Origin: Agrilactobacillus composti DSM 18527 = JCM 14202
Lineage (GTDB): Bacteria > Bacillota > Bacilli > Lactobacillales > Lactobacillaceae
Assembly: GCF_001436375.1 (NCBI RefSeq)
Contig: NZ_AZGA01000002.1
Span: 186,001 to 250,000 of the forward strand
DNA length: 64,000 nt
Reading direction: 5' to 3'
Shown piece by piece: positions 19,179 to 28,103 of the stretch. Position 1 is the stretch's first letter; every line of letters begins with the position of its first letter. The translations under genes and the position numbers were made by a program. The notes beneath the pieces are model-generated. The model searched no databases. It saw only the letters and a list, made by a program, of their open reading frames with translations, and was not told where the DNA came from.

Positions 19179-21353
19179 CTATTCTGTTTTTTTAGAAGCT
19201 AATTGAACTTCCAGGTTACTGCTACTGTTTAGCAAATGATTTTTCGCAATACTTTGCTTGACCACGTAGCCATCACCTTTGAATTTTATTTTGATACCAC
19301 TGATTTCAGCTAATTTTAACACATCATTTTTAGACCAGCCGGTAATATCTGGCATGGTCATGGCACCATTGGTCAGCAAAACCGCCCGTTGACCCGCTAA
19401 AACATTTTCCTGGGCTAATGGCAATTGTTGCACCACTTTGTCTCCAGAGCCCACCAAACTATAGGTTAACCCGGTAGTTTCTAATAACTTACTGGCAGCG
19501 GCCACAGATTTACCCGCTAAATTAGGCATGGCTGTGGTTTTAACATTGCTTACACTCGTGCCGTTATTATACTCAAGCGCCCGTTGTAAGATGGGATTAA
19601 ACGCACTGGCCAAAATCTGTTCCGGTGCTGCGGTCATTTTTTGCGGCTGGCGCATGGTAATGTAGAGCATATATTTAGGGTGATCAATGGGCGCCATCCC
19701 CACCACCGAGAAGATATAATTACTATCGCCCGTGAGATATTGGCCATTTTGCGCAATCTGAGCAGTCCCAGTCTTAACACCGATCTCATAACCCGGCACT
19801 GAATACACCATCCCGGTCCCATAGGTCTTATTCACCACATCTTTCATGGCATCTCGGACCTGTTCGGCCGTGCTTTTGGTGATGGGATGCCCCACCACTG
19901 TTTTTTGAGTTTTATTGGTTTTCCCAGTATTAGGGTCGGTAATGGCGGCGACGATTTGCGGTTTAACCATAGTACCATTGTTGGCAATGGCCGAAAACGC
20001 CTGCATCATTTGCATGGTATTCACATTGACCCCTTGCCCAAAGGCCGTAATCGCCTGATCAACCGGTTGTTTGAAGGCCACACTGCCGGCAGATTCCCCT
20101 GGCAGTTGCACATTGGTCTTTTGACCGATTCCAAACCGATTTAAATATTTTTTCCAAATTGGGGCTCCCATTTGTTGCTCAATCTTCACAAAGCCTACGT
20201 TACTAGACCGGGGAAAAGCTTCACTATACGGAATACTCCCCCAACCAGTGATATTCCAATCCCGAATCACACTGCCGCCGACATTAACGGCCCCAGAAGT
20301 ATAGTACGCATTTGGGGTATAGCGGCCTGAGTCAATTGAAGCACTCAAACTTAGGATTTTCATAACGGAACCAGGTTCATAGGTATCTTGAACTAAGGCA
20401 TTGCGCCACGAACTGTCTAAGCCCACTTTAGTGCTGGGATTGAAAGTTGGCCGCTGGGTAGCCGCTAAAATCTTGCCGGTGCTAGGATCCATCAAAGTAG
20501 CCGTCATGCTCACAGGCTGATACTTTTGGGCCACTTCCCCAATCACACTTTCCATATAGGACTGCAGTCTAGCATCCAAGGTCAATTGAATATCCTGCCC
20601 GTTTTTAGGCTGCTTCAGGGTCTTGCGGGTATTCGGCAGCTCATACCCAAAGGAATCAGTTTTAAATTGGCTATAGCCATTTTTACCCGTTAAGATGTTG
20701 TTAAAATAAGCTTCAATGCCCATGACCCCCTTTAGTGAACCCTGGGCAGAGTTTTTAGACATATCCGTTTGGGCCAAACCAACCACATTAGCGGCGAAGG
20801 TTCCATTAGGATAAAGCCGGGATGGGGTTTTGGTGAAAAAGATACCTGGTAACTTTTGGGCATCGATTTTCTTTTTAATGTCCAAACTAATACTTTTACC
20901 CGCATTACCAAATTCTACTTGATAAGGTTTGGTCTTTTTGGGTGTCAAGACCGCATAGATCTTCTTTTCACTTAGCGGAATATAACGGGCGAGGATCTTA
21001 GCCGTTTTGGCCTTATCCTTCACATACAGCGGCTTGCCATCATCTGAAAGATGACTGGGATCAATGACGGCAAACAAATTATACACATTCGAATCTTCGG
21101 CAATGATATTGCCATGGGCATCTTCAATTTTACCCCGGGTGGCGATCAATTGCCGATCTTGATCATATTTACTAGCCGTTTTTTGGGACAAGCTTACATT
21201 ATTTAATCTACCGGAAGCGACTATGTAAGTAAAGCGTCCAATAAATATGAAAAAAAGCCCTACCACTACAAGGAGTAGGACTATACCAAACAAATTTCTA
21301 TTGCGCCGGATCCGGCTGTGCTTATGTATTTTATTTGAAGATTGTTTACTCAT
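19179..21353 (-). CDS. pbpB: Division penicillin-binding protein, transpeptidase with two PASTA domains (PBP2X/FtsI type)
   Basis: 724 residues. A basic cytoplasmic tail, one membrane helix (residues 21-45), the dimerisation domain, then the transpeptidase with SxxK at Ser-329, SSN at 383-385 and KTG at 527. Two PASTA domains fill the last 120 residues, as in PBP2X. It cross-links septal peptidoglycan with FtsW. The ATG overlaps the ftsL stop (ATGA), indicating translational coupling. It lies 17 nt before mraY. Confidence 0.95.
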   Translation of the reverse strand: MSKQSSNKIHKHSRIRRNRNLFGIVLLLVVVGLFFIFIGRFTYIVASGRLNNVSLSQKTASKYDQDRQLIATRGKIEDAHGNIIAEDSNVYNLFAVIDPSHLSDDGKPLYVKDKAKTAKILARYIPLSEKKIYAVLTPKKTKPYQVEFGNAGKSISLDIKKKIDAQKLPGIFFTKTPSRLYPNGTFAANVVGLAQTDMSKNSAQGSLKGVMGIEAYFNNILTGKNGYSQFKTDSFGYELPNTRKTLKQPKNGQDIQLTLDARLQSYMESVIGEVAQKYQPVSMTATLMDPSTGKILAATQRPTFNPSTKVGLDSSWRNALVQDTYEPGSVMKILSLSASIDSGRYTPNAYYTSGAVNVGGSVIRDWNITGWGSIPYSEAFPRSSNVGFVKIEQQMGAPIWKKYLNRFGIGQKTNVQLPGESAGSVAFKQPVDQAITAFGQGVNVNTMQMMQAFSAIANNGTMVKPQIVAAITDPNTGKTNKTQKTVVGHPITKSTAEQVRDAMKDVVNKTYGTGMVYSVPGYEIGVKTGTAQIAQNGQYLTGDSNYIFSVVGMAPIDHPKYMLYITMRQPQKMTAAPEQILASAFNPILQRALEYNNGTSVSNVKTTAMPNLAGKSVAAASKLLETTGLTYSLVGSGDKVVQQLPLAQENVLAGQRAVLLTNGAMTMPDITGWSKNDVLKLAEISGIKIKFKGDGYVVKQSIAKNHLLNSSSNLEVQLASKKTE

Positions 21354-21730
21354 TTTGAAACGTTCCTTACCGCTTGTTCATTAAATGTGAGGCCGTGGGT
21401 TTTTGCAAAGTGCTGCAGGCGATCAGAGCTGTTTAGTGTGCCAATCTCTTGTTTCAAATCATTATTATTTGAAGTGACATTCGTGATTTGGCTATTGACC
21501 GTTTGCAACGTTCGTTGGGAATCGCCCAGCGCTATTCTAGCACTGACTAGTGCAATCATGAAGCATAATACCAAAACACTACCGACAGCAATTGCAGCGC
21601 GTTCAATAAAAGAAAATGGTACTTTGACGTCTACACTGCTGGGGCTTACTTGTACAACAGTTTTTGGTGCCGCTTGTTGGGGCACCGCTACTTGAGTCTC
21701 ATCAAAATTTTTTCTTGCAGTATTATCCAT
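21350..21730 (-). CDS. ftsL: Cell division protein FtsL
   Basis: 126 residues from the ATG at 21730 (SD GGGAG, 10 nt away). A cytoplasmic N-terminus of about 45 residues, one membrane helix (SFIERAAIAVGSVLVLCFMI), then an outer coiled coil that zips with FtsB/DivIC. Recognition rests on size, topology and position between rsmH and the PBP gene, since FtsL sequences diverge widely. The stop overlaps the PBP start by 4 nt. Confidence 0.88.
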   Translation of the reverse strand: MDNTARKNFDETQVAVPQQAAPKTVVQVSPSSVDVKVPFSFIERAAIAVGSVLVLCFMIALVSARIALGDSQRTLQTVNSQITNVTSNNNDLKQEIGTLNSSDRLQHFAKTHGLTFNEQAVRNVSK

Positions 21731-21754
21731 AATTTTCACGCTCCCGAACTGAAA

Positions 21755-22711
21755 TTAATGATGTGAGGCCATATTTTTTTCTGCAACCCTTAATCGCGCA
21801 CTGTGGGCACGATGGTTCTCTTCAAGCTCATCGGATTCAGGGATGATCGGCTTTTTGGTGATCATTTTTAACGTTGGCTGTTGATCATCTGGGATGATCG
21901 GTAAGCCCTTTGGTAAATCTGGTAATCTTGAATATTTTTTAAAAGTTTCAGCCACAATTCGATCTTCTAAAGACTGAAAAGTAATTGCGGCAATCCGGCC
22001 TTTTGGTGCTAATAAATCAATGGCTTGTTCTAAAGAACTGCGTAAAACTGCCATTTCATCATTGACCGCAATGCGTAGTGCTTGAAAGGTCCGCTTGGCA
22101 GGATGCCCACCAGTCCGTCTAGTGGCAGCTGGAATGGCGTTTTTGACAATTTCGGCCAATTGGGTCGTCGTAGTGATTTCCCCTTGAGCCCGTTGTTTCT
22201 CAATAGCCCGGGCAATCCGTTTGGCAAATCGTTCTTCCCCATAACGGTAAATTATCTTTTGCAAGTCGTTAAAAGACCATTCGTTAACAATTTTTTGCGC
22301 TGTTAAATCCTGACTTTGGTCCATGCGCATATCCAAAGGGGCTTCTAACTTATAGCTAAATCCCCGCTTAGCATTATCAAATTGGGGTGAAGATACCCCT
22401 AAATCATAGGCGATCCCATTAATATGCTGGACCTCTTTTTGCGCTAAAGCTGTTTTTAGATTCGCGAAATTGGTGGGCATTAAAACCAGCTTGCCCGTGG
22501 CAATGACCTCAGGTAAGTTTTTCTGAGCATTGATAATGGCGGTTTGATCTTGATCAAAGGCATAAAGCTTGCCAGTTGTCAGCTCATCTAAAATTAGCTT
22601 GGTATGTCCACCCCCACCTAGGGTGGCATCCACATAAATACCCGTTGGATCGATGTTTAACATCTTGACCGTCTCTGTTAAAAGTACTGTTTTGTGTTTA
22701 AAAGTCGCCAT
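21755..22711 (-). CDS. rsmH: 16S rRNA (cytosine-1402 N4)-methyltransferase RsmH
   Basis: 318 residues from the ATG at 22711, preceded by SD GGAGGTGG; a longer frame upstream overlaps mraZ without an SD. The SAM-binding motif [11 protein letters not shown] and the downstream [11 protein letters not shown] and RGFSY are diagnostic. It methylates C1402 in the ribosomal P site. It follows mraZ by 13 nt, the usual start of dcw clusters. Confidence 0.96.
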   Translation of the reverse strand: MATFKHKTVLLTETVKMLNIDPTGIYVDATLGGGGHTKLILDELTTGKLYAFDQDQTAIINAQKNLPEVIATGKLVLMPTNFANLKTALAQKEVQHINGIAYDLGVSSPQFDNAKRGFSYKLEAPLDMRMDQSQDLTAQKIVNEWSFNDLQKIIYRYGEERFAKRIARAIEKQRAQGEITTTTQLAEIVKNAIPAATRRTGGHPAKRTFQALRIAVNDEMAVLRSSLEQAIDLLAPKGRIAAITFQSLEDRIVAETFKKYSRLPDLPKGLPIIPDDQQPTLKMITKKPIIPESDELEENHRAHSARLRVAEKNMASHH

Positions 22712-22724
22712 TATCCACCTCCGT

Positions 22725-23156
22725 TCAAAAATCAATATCCATCAAATTTTCAGCTGTTTTATCAAAATCTTGCGTCATTTGTGCATCGAATTGCGTCCAA
22801 GCAGTGGCACTCCAAATTTCAATGCGATTAGAAACACCCACCAAAACACATTCTTTGGTGAGGTTAGCATAAGTTAACAATGGCTGGGGAATGTTGATCC
22901 GGCCTTGTTTATCAAAGGTCAGCTCTGCAGCAGCGGCGTAAAAAAAACGCACAAAAGCCCGAGCGTCTTTTTTCGTTAAGGGCAGTTGGGTCAGCTTAGT
23001 TTCTAACACATGCCATTGGGCCATGGGATAACCGAATAAACAGCCATCCAAACCCCGGGTCAATATAAATTGTTCATCTAATTCCTTACGAAACTTTGCT
23101 GGAATAATCAAACGACCTTTTGTGTCTAAATTATGCCGATACTCACCAAGCAACAT
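22725..23156 (-). CDS. mraZ: Transcriptional regulator MraZ
   Basis: 143 residues from the ATG at 23156 ([20 protein letters not shown]); a GTG at 23165 lies within the SD region. Two AbrB-like SpoVT domains are visible, each with a DTKGRL or DKQGRI type loop. MraZ forms a ring that binds direct repeats upstream of its own gene and controls dcw transcription. Four such repeats lie just upstream. Confidence 0.95.
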   Translation of the reverse strand: MLLGEYRHNLDTKGRLIIPAKFRKELDEQFILTRGLDGCLFGYPMAQWHVLETKLTQLPLTKKDARAFVRFFYAAAAELTFDKQGRINIPQPLLTYANLTKECVLVGVSNRIEIWSATAWTQFDAQMTQDFDKTAENLMDIDF

Positions 23157-23191
23157 GCCCTTCACCTCGCTATTACCAACTAGTTCAGTCT

Positions 23192-23227
23192 ACCACAATA
23201 CCCCACTATCTACCACAAAATGACCAC
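23192..23227 (-). promoter_or_regulatory. MraZ operator: four GTGG repeats with 10-bp period
   Basis: Reading the minus strand, GTGGT, GTGGT, GTGGG and GTGGT begin at 23227, 23216, 23206 and 23196, with spacings of 11, 10 and 10 bp. MraZ proteins bind arrays of short G-rich direct repeats with about one helical turn between them. The array ends 36 nt before the mraZ start, so autoregulation is likely. Confidence 0.75.
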
Positions 23228-23242
23228 CATATTTACTAATTT

Positions 23243-23278
23243 TTCAAAAAAAACACCTGGTCCCATCCCCGGTGGGAC
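23243..23278 (-). terminator. Hairpin followed by eight T, upstream of the MraZ operator
   Basis: GTCCCA and TGGGAC enclose a 7-nt loop, then six bases and T8 on the minus strand. It could be a second terminator for the gene at 23.5 kb or an attenuator in the dcw leader. The AT-rich stretch 23281-23400 upstream holds weak promoter-like boxes such as TTGATG-N16-TATCAT. Confidence 0.45.
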
Positions 23279-23421
23279 AACGTTTGTCCGTTTTATTAAT
23301 CTAATATATCTTATTTTGTATATTATGATAGAAAAATAAGTATTATCATCAAAAAATATCAAATTTATATAAATATTTTATAGAATATGAAAACACCAAA
23401 CGGGAATTTGCACCACGTAAA

Positions 23422-23443
23422 AAAGCAGGCCAAGGCCTGCTTT
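23422..23443 (-). terminator. Terminator after the DUF3397 gene
   Basis: A 10-bp perfect stem (AAAGCAGGCC/GGCCTGCTTT) with a 2-nt loop is followed by T on the minus strand. Confidence 0.8.
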
Positions 23444-23456
23444 CTTAAGAAAATCT

Positions 23457-23801
23457 TTAGAAAATCAGTAATATTAGGAATACCACATACCAAATCGTGG
23501 TCAAAATAAAGACCAGCCGCCACAAATATCTAAAATATCGTTTTAAAATAAGCTCATGGTCCACCAGCGCCTGAAAAAGCGCTAGGAAAATCCCCAGGCA
23601 TAAAATGACCACGAGTAATATTTCCCACATTGAGATCTTTAAATGTCCCAAACTGATCAACTGGACGCCAACCGCATTAAACACCGGTAAAAAATCAGCC
23701 AATCGCAGCCTATATTTGGTGTCTTTTAACATGCGCCGGATAACCAGACCTATCACTAAGCCGATCCAAGGTATTATAATACCAGCAACTACTAATCTCA
23801 C
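23457..23801 (-). CDS. DUF3397-like membrane protein
   Basis: 114 residues from a GTG at 23801, chosen for SD AAGGAG 9 nt upstream. The frame stays open to 23912, but that extension runs across the divergent small gene and has no SD. Four hydrophobic segments with short loops and a charged stretch after the first (IRRMLKDTKYRLRLADF) fit DUF3397, a Lactobacillales family often found just upstream of mraZ. No function is known. Confidence 0.7.
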   Translation of the reverse strand: MRLVVAGIIIPWIGLVIGLVIRRMLKDTKYRLRLADFLPVFNAVGVQLISLGHLKISMWEILLVVILCLGIFLALFQALVDHELILKRYFRYLWRLVFILTTIWYVVFLILLIF

Positions 23802-23884
23802 CTTTAAGTTCTCCTTAATTAATTTTGCAATCTTGCTATAATTATAGTAGACTGTTGTACGTAATTTCGACAAGGTGGTAACCC

Positions 23885-24001
23885 ATGAAAAAAGAAAAAA
23901 GTACCTTCTCAAAAATCATTAAAGTTGTCATTTGGGCCATGCTGATCATTACAGTTGGCAGTATGGTGGTCACTGCAATCGTTCAGTTGATGCCCCAGTA
24001 G
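23885..24001 (+). CDS. Small membrane protein, DUF4044-like, 38 residues
   Basis: A lysine-rich start (MKKEKSTFSKIIK) is followed by one membrane helix (VVIWAMLIITVGSMVVTAIV). SD AAGGTGG lies about 5 nt before the ATG. Small proteins of this type (DUF4044) occur near mraZ in lactobacilli and streptococci. It is divergent from the DUF3397 gene and followed by a terminator. The function is unknown. Confidence 0.75.
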   Translation: MKKEKSTFSKIIKVVIWAMLIITVGSMVVTAIVQLMPQ

Positions 24002-24029
24002 GCGACGTCATTTAAAATCAACACACCTT

Positions 24030-24077
24030 GAAACATTGTACCGGTCAAAACATGGCCCGGCAATGTTTCTTTTTTTA
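24030..24077 (+). terminator. Terminator after the 38-residue protein gene
   Basis: GAAACATTG pairs with CAATGTTTC and inner CCGG with CCGG, followed by T8. Confidence 0.85.
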
Positions 24078-24103
24078 TAAATGTATCATTCTCAGGAAAT
24101 TAA

Positions 24104-24137
24104 TCAATTTAGCAATTGATGTATCACGTTTTTTTTG
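24104..24137 (+). promoter_or_regulatory. Inverted repeat plus T-tract in the aspartate kinase leader
   Basis: ATCAATT/AATTGAT with a 4-nt loop (24104-24121) is followed 8 nt later by T8. It is AU-rich and weak; possibly an attenuator or an operator. A TTGATA with TAAAAT 15 nt downstream (24137-24163) might be the promoter. No L-box riboswitch fits in this short leader. Confidence 0.3.
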
Positions 24138-24198
24138 ATATTCTTAACATCAGATTAAAATCTATGAAAATATTCATTATAAATGTGAGGCTAGTATT

Positions 24199-25584
24199 GT
24201 GAAAGTTGCAAAATTCGGTGGCAGTTCTTTAGCAAGCGGTGGTCAGCTCCAAAAGGTGATCAATATCATTAAAGCTGATCCAAAACGGAAAATCGTGGTG
24301 GTTTCCGCACCCGGTAAACGTACCAAAGATGATACAAAGGTTACCGATCTTTTAATTAAATATTGCAACACGGTTATTAATAACGAAGATCCCACCGGTA
24401 TCCAATCCAAAATCATTCAACGCTATCGGGCCATTGGGGAACACTTCAACCTGCCTGAAGGCGAATTACAACCCATCATTACAGGTATTGAACAGTTAGC
24501 GACCCAGGTTTTCCCAAGTCGGGCTTACCAGATGGCGGCTTTTAAAGCTGCTGGGGAGAATAACAATGCCAAATTAGTGGCGGCTGTCTTCAATCATCAA
24601 GGTATCCCTGCCCAATATATGAACCCCAAAGATATTGGCCTGATGGTAACAGACGTGCCCAATGATGCCCAGATTTTAGATTTCAGTTACAAACAATTAG
24701 CAGGTCTGTCAGAATACACGAAGACATTAGTTATTCCCGGATTCTTTGGCTACAATCAGGCTGGGGAAGTTTGTACTTTTTCAAGAGGCGGCTCAGACAT
24801 TACTGGGGCCATTGTGGCCAAGGCTGTGGCAGCTGAAGAATATGAAAACTTTACAGATGTAGATGCTATTTATGCGGCCAATCCCAATATCATTCCAAAT
24901 CCTCGTAAAATCACCCACCTCACTTTCCAAGAGATGCGTGAATTATCTTACGCCGGCTTTTCTGTATTCCATGATGAAGCTTTGATTCCCGCCATTGAAG
25001 GGAAGGTCCCCGTGGTGGTCAAAAATACCAACCATCCTGATCTGCCGGGCACCTTAATTTCGGAAACAAAACCGATTGATCAAAAAAATATTGTCTCCGG
25101 TATTGCCAGTGACAGTGGTTTCACCGGCATCTACCTGCGGAAATATTTAATGAACAAACAAGTTGGGTTTACTTTAAAATTATTGCAAATTTTAGCTGAC
25201 TTTGGTGTTTCATATGAACACATGCCTTCTGGGATCGATGATTTGACCATTATTATCCGCAGTCGGGAGTTAACGCCGGATTTAGAAGCTAAGATTCAAA
25301 GCCGCATCGAGTCTGAGATTCATCCCGATGACTTTCAGATTACCCATAACTATGCCATGGTGATGATCGTAGGCGAAGGCATCCAAGATCGTATCGGTAC
25401 GATGGCAGCTGCCACAGCTAGTATTGCTGCAGCTAACGTTTCAATTGTCATGCTAAACCACGGTGCCTCCCCAGTTTCCATCACCATTGGGATTCGGGAT
25501 TCTGACGCTGACCAAGCCGTTAAGAGCTTATATGACACTTTTATCAACCATAAGCCTGTCCACCTCATGGATGGCATCTTATAG
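24199..25584 (+). CDS. Aspartate kinase
   Basis: 461 residues from a GTG at 24199 with SD GAGG 8 nt upstream. It phosphorylates L-aspartate, the first step to lysine, diaminopimelate, threonine and methionine. The N-terminal kinase domain begins KFGGSSLASG and contains FSRGGSDITGA; two ACT domains follow from about residue 300. The length resembles the monofunctional enzyme of the ThrD/YclM class rather than the shorter two-subunit class. It stands alone between terminators. Confidence 0.94.
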   Translation: MKVAKFGGSSLASGGQLQKVINIIKADPKRKIVVVSAPGKRTKDDTKVTDLLIKYCNTVINNEDPTGIQSKIIQRYRAIGEHFNLPEGELQPIITGIEQLATQVFPSRAYQMAAFKAAGENNNAKLVAAVFNHQGIPAQYMNPKDIGLMVTDVPNDAQILDFSYKQLAGLSEYTKTLVIPGFFGYNQAGEVCTFSRGGSDITGAIVAKAVAAEEYENFTDVDAIYAANPNIIPNPRKITHLTFQEMRELSYAGFSVFHDEALIPAIEGKVPVVVKNTNHPDLPGTLISETKPIDQKNIVSGIASDSGFTGIYLRKYLMNKQVGFTLKLLQILADFGVSYEHMPSGIDDLTIIIRSRELTPDLEAKIQSRIESEIHPDDFQITHNYAMVMIVGEGIQDRIGTMAAATASIAAANVSIVMLNHGASPVSITIGIRDSDADQAVKSLYDTFINHKPVHLMDGIL

Positions 25585-25588
25585 CCTT

Positions 25589-25623
25589 AAAAATGGCCGC
25601 CAAACAAATTGGCGGCCATTTTT
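25589..25623. terminator. Bidirectional terminator between aspartate kinase and the His-type transporter
   Basis: A perfect stem of about 14 bp (AAAATGGCCGCCAA) with a 5-nt loop is flanked by A and T tracts on both sides, so it can serve both converging units. Confidence 0.88.
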
Positions 25624-25628
25624 AGTCT

Positions 25629-26456
25629 CTATTTAATTGGCACAGTATCATCTTGACCAAACCATTTTTGACTGATTTTTTGAACTGTCCCATCAGCATA
25701 AAGTGCTTCTAAAGCACCATCAATTTTATGTTTCAACTCAACATCACTTTTACGCATCCCCACCGCAAAATGTTCAGGGGCAAAACTGCCGGTATCTTTA
25801 TTATAGGCATTTTTATCCTGTTGATGGGCGATATAATAATCGGCATAAACCCGATCAATCAATAAGCCCTGAATCCGACCAGCATTCAAGTCGATGAAGG
25901 CTTCGTTAAAGTTCTCATACAAAATCGGACTTTGATTTTTAATATACTGTTTCAATAATTTCGGCTGACCATCTAAATCAGATTGGCCGGAAGACCCGTT
26001 TTGAACCCCTAAGACCTTCCCCTGCATATCTTTGAAATTATTGATCTTATTTTTCTTCAAAGAAACTAAAATCTGGCGATTATTCAAATAAGTTTTGCTA
26101 AATAAAACTTTACTCTCCCGCTCTGGGTTAACCGTATAGCCATTCCAGATCAAGTCGATGGTATGATTTTTCAATTCTGTTTCTTTCATGTTCCAGTCAA
26201 TGGTTTGAAAATCCATTTTTAAATTCAACTTTTTCCCAACGGCATTGGCTAAATCAATATCAAAGCCTTGCAAGTCCCCATTTTTAGCTCGAAAACCCAT
26301 GGGTACAAAACTATCATCCAGGCCAACAATAATCCGCCCCCGCTTTTGCAGCGTCGGCCAACTATCTTGATTGTTATTGACCCGGCCACAACTGGTCAAC
26401 ACCAGTGCTAGCATTAACCCAAAGAGTAAGGCTATCACTTTTCTTGAACGGGTCAT
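25629..26456 (-). CDS. Amino acid ABC transporter, substrate-binding lipoprotein (probably histidine)
   Basis: 275 residues from the second of two adjacent ATGs (26456; SD GGGAGG at 7 nt). A signal peptide ends in the lipobox LTSC with Cys-23 as the lipid anchor. The rest is an SBP_bac_3 domain for polar amino acids (GRIIVGLDDSFVPMGFRAKNG). It captures substrate outside the membrane for the permease and ATPase encoded upstream in the same operon. Histidine is inferred from the T-box specifier, not from the binding site. Confidence 0.9.
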   Translation of the reverse strand: MTRSRKVIALLFGLMLALVLTSCGRVNNNQDSWPTLQKRGRIIVGLDDSFVPMGFRAKNGDLQGFDIDLANAVGKKLNLKMDFQTIDWNMKETELKNHTIDLIWNGYTVNPERESKVLFSKTYLNNRQILVSLKKNKINNFKDMQGKVLGVQNGSSGQSDLDGQPKLLKQYIKNQSPILYENFNEAFIDLNAGRIQGLLIDRVYADYYIAHQQDKNAYNKDTGSFAPEHFAVGMRKSDVELKHKIDGALEALYADGTVQKISQKWFGQDDTVPIK

Positions 26457-26458
26457 CA

Positions 26459-27100
26459 TTACGCCTCCCGATTCGGTTTAACCGTTAATATTTTATCCGC
26501 AATATTTTGGGCAAATTCCATATCATGGGTAACCACGATTTGGGTCATCCCTTGGGCTTTGAGCCGTTCAATCAACTGCGCGACACTCTCCCGCAAGCCA
26601 GGATCTAAGGCACTGGTTGGTTCATCGTAGCATAGAATTTTGGGATTTAATGCCAAAGCCCGGGCAATGGCCACCCGCTGTTTTTGGCCCCCTGACAGCT
26701 GAAACGGATAAATATCAGCCTTATCTTCTAACCCTAACTGGGTCAAAATCTCTTTGGCTTTGGCATTAGCCTCAGCTTTGGATTGATGTAAAGCTAATTG
26801 TGGGGCTAAGGTAATATTTTCTAATACATTTAAATGCGGAAACAAACGAAAATCTTGGAAAACCACACCGATCATTGCTTCATTGGTGGTATTACTTTCA
26901 GGATCAAAAGCTTTGCCGTCAATTTTAAATTGGCCAGTATCTGCTTTCTCTAAGCCCGTGATGATCCGCAATAAAGTGGTTTTCCCCGCACCGCTGGGGC
27001 CTACGATACATAAAATTTTACCCGTATCGACCTCTAAAGAAATATTATTCAAAACTTGGGTCCCATCAAAACTTTTATTAATATTTGCTGCTTCTAACAT
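26459..27100 (-). CDS. Amino acid ABC transporter, ATP-binding protein
   Basis: 213 residues, the short form without extra domains. Walker A GPSGAGKTT, signature LSGGQKQR and Walker B ILCYDEPTSALDP are intact. It drives uptake through the permease encoded 12 nt upstream. Its stop TAA overlaps the ATG of the binding protein (TAATGATG), so translation is coupled. Confidence 0.93.
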   Translation of the reverse strand: MLEAANINKSFDGTQVLNNISLEVDTGKILCIVGPSGAGKTTLLRIITGLEKADTGQFKIDGKAFDPESNTTNEAMIGVVFQDFRLFPHLNVLENITLAPQLALHQSKAEANAKAKEILTQLGLEDKADIYPFQLSGGQKQRVAIARALALNPKILCYDEPTSALDPGLRESVAQLIERLKAQGMTQIVVTHDMEFAQNIADKILTVKPNREA

Positions 27101-27112
27101 ATTCGAATCCCC

Positions 27113-27766
27113 CTAGTGGTAATAGCTGTAATGTTGCTCAACTTTACGTAATAAATAAGTAAACAGGGCTGTCAACGCCAGGTAAATGGCCCCAACCATG
27201 AGCAATGGCACCAAAGTAACATCTCGAACCATAGCCACATTGCCGGCTCGTAATAAATCCCCCAGCCCAATCACGTAAACCAAAGATGAATCTTTAACCA
27301 AGTTGATCACTTCATTACCCACTGAAGGCAATACGATCTTGGTAACTTGGGGCAATACAATTTTACGAATGGTTTGACTATAATTTAAGCGCAAAACTCG
27401 CGCCGCTTCGAATTGGCCTTCTGGGACAGACTGAAAACCACCCCGGAAAATCTCCGCAAAATAAGCGGCATAATTTAATACGAAGGCAAAACCGGCGGCA
27501 CTGAACCGTTCAAAATAAATATGCAAGACAGGTAAACCATAAAAAATAAAAATTAATTGCAGTAATAAAGGTGTCCCCCGCATGAGCCAAACGTAAAATT
27601 TTAAAATCCATTGAATTGGTTTAAACCGAGAGCGTAAGCCCAAACTGACCAAAGCCCCAATTGGCAAAGCCAAAACCAAAGTAATTGCAAATAAACCTAA
27701 TGTTAATTTCGTCCCCTGCAATAAAGAGGGTAAAATCTCTAACATGTATTTCAAAACGCCATCCAT
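27113..27766 (-). CDS. Amino acid ABC transporter, permease
   Basis: 217 residues, HisM/GlnP type with about five membrane helices. The EAA loop is visible (EAARVLRLNYSQTIRKIVLP). It forms the membrane channel, presumably as a homodimer since only one permease gene is present. SD AGGAGG precedes the ATG at 27766. It is the first gene after the T-box leader. Confidence 0.93.
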   Translation of the reverse strand: MDGVLKYMLEILPSLLQGTKLTLGLFAITLVLALPIGALVSLGLRSRFKPIQWILKFYVWLMRGTPLLLQLIFIFYGLPVLHIYFERFSAAGFAFVLNYAAYFAEIFRGGFQSVPEGQFEAARVLRLNYSQTIRKIVLPQVTKIVLPSVGNEVINLVKDSSLVYVIGLGDLLRAGNVAMVRDVTLVPLLMVGAIYLALTALFTYLLRKVEQHYSYYH

Positions 27767-27796
27767 AGTGCACTTCCTCCTAAATTAAACTTAAAA

Positions 27797-28062
27797 ATAA
27801 AAAACGCCCCCTTGAACAAATTAATGTCCAAGAGGGCGTTATAAACGCGGTCCCACCTCAAGTTTGTGTTTAATGATAAACACCTCAAACAGTTAAAAAA
27901 CTGCAACGTTAACGGGGTTCGACCGTGATAACCTACTAAAATTCAGAAATCAAGCTCTTAGGTGTGTGTTCGACTTACCATCTGATACTTTCCAGCAACC
28001 AGTATCTCTCTTTTATGAGATGAATAAGCTTACTTGTCCTAATCAAAGCGATTATTTAATAT
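27797..28062 (-). promoter_or_regulatory. T-box leader, predicted histidine-specific (specifier CAC)
   Basis: The T-box core AGGTGGGACCGCG lies at 27857-27845, followed by a terminator hairpin (27840-27803) and T6. In stem I, TTAGG/CCTAA and CTTAT/GTAAG enclose an internal loop with AGUA on the 5' side and GAA-CAC-A on the 3' side, the canonical loop E arrangement. This places CAC (27968-27966, His) as specifier. Uncharged tRNA-His should permit transcription of the transporter genes. Confidence 0.9.
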
Positions 28063-28068
28063 AGCAAG

Positions 28069-28097
28069 ATGTTAAACCAAAATGAGAAAACTGTCAA
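28069..28097 (-). promoter_or_regulatory. Promoter of the T-box/ABC transporter transcript
   Basis: Perfect -35 TTGACA (28097-28092), 17-nt spacer and -10 TAACAT (28074-28069), directly after the minD stop. Confidence 0.75.
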
Positions 28098-28103
28098 GGT
28101 ATT

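Noticed and set aside
23802-23912. A 37-residue N-terminal extension of the DUF3397 protein
   Set aside because: It overlaps the divergent small gene and its SD, while a GTG at 23801 has its own SD.
24074-24198. Lysine riboswitch upstream of aspartate kinase
   Set aside because: The leader of about 120 nt is too short and lacks the conserved L-box stems.
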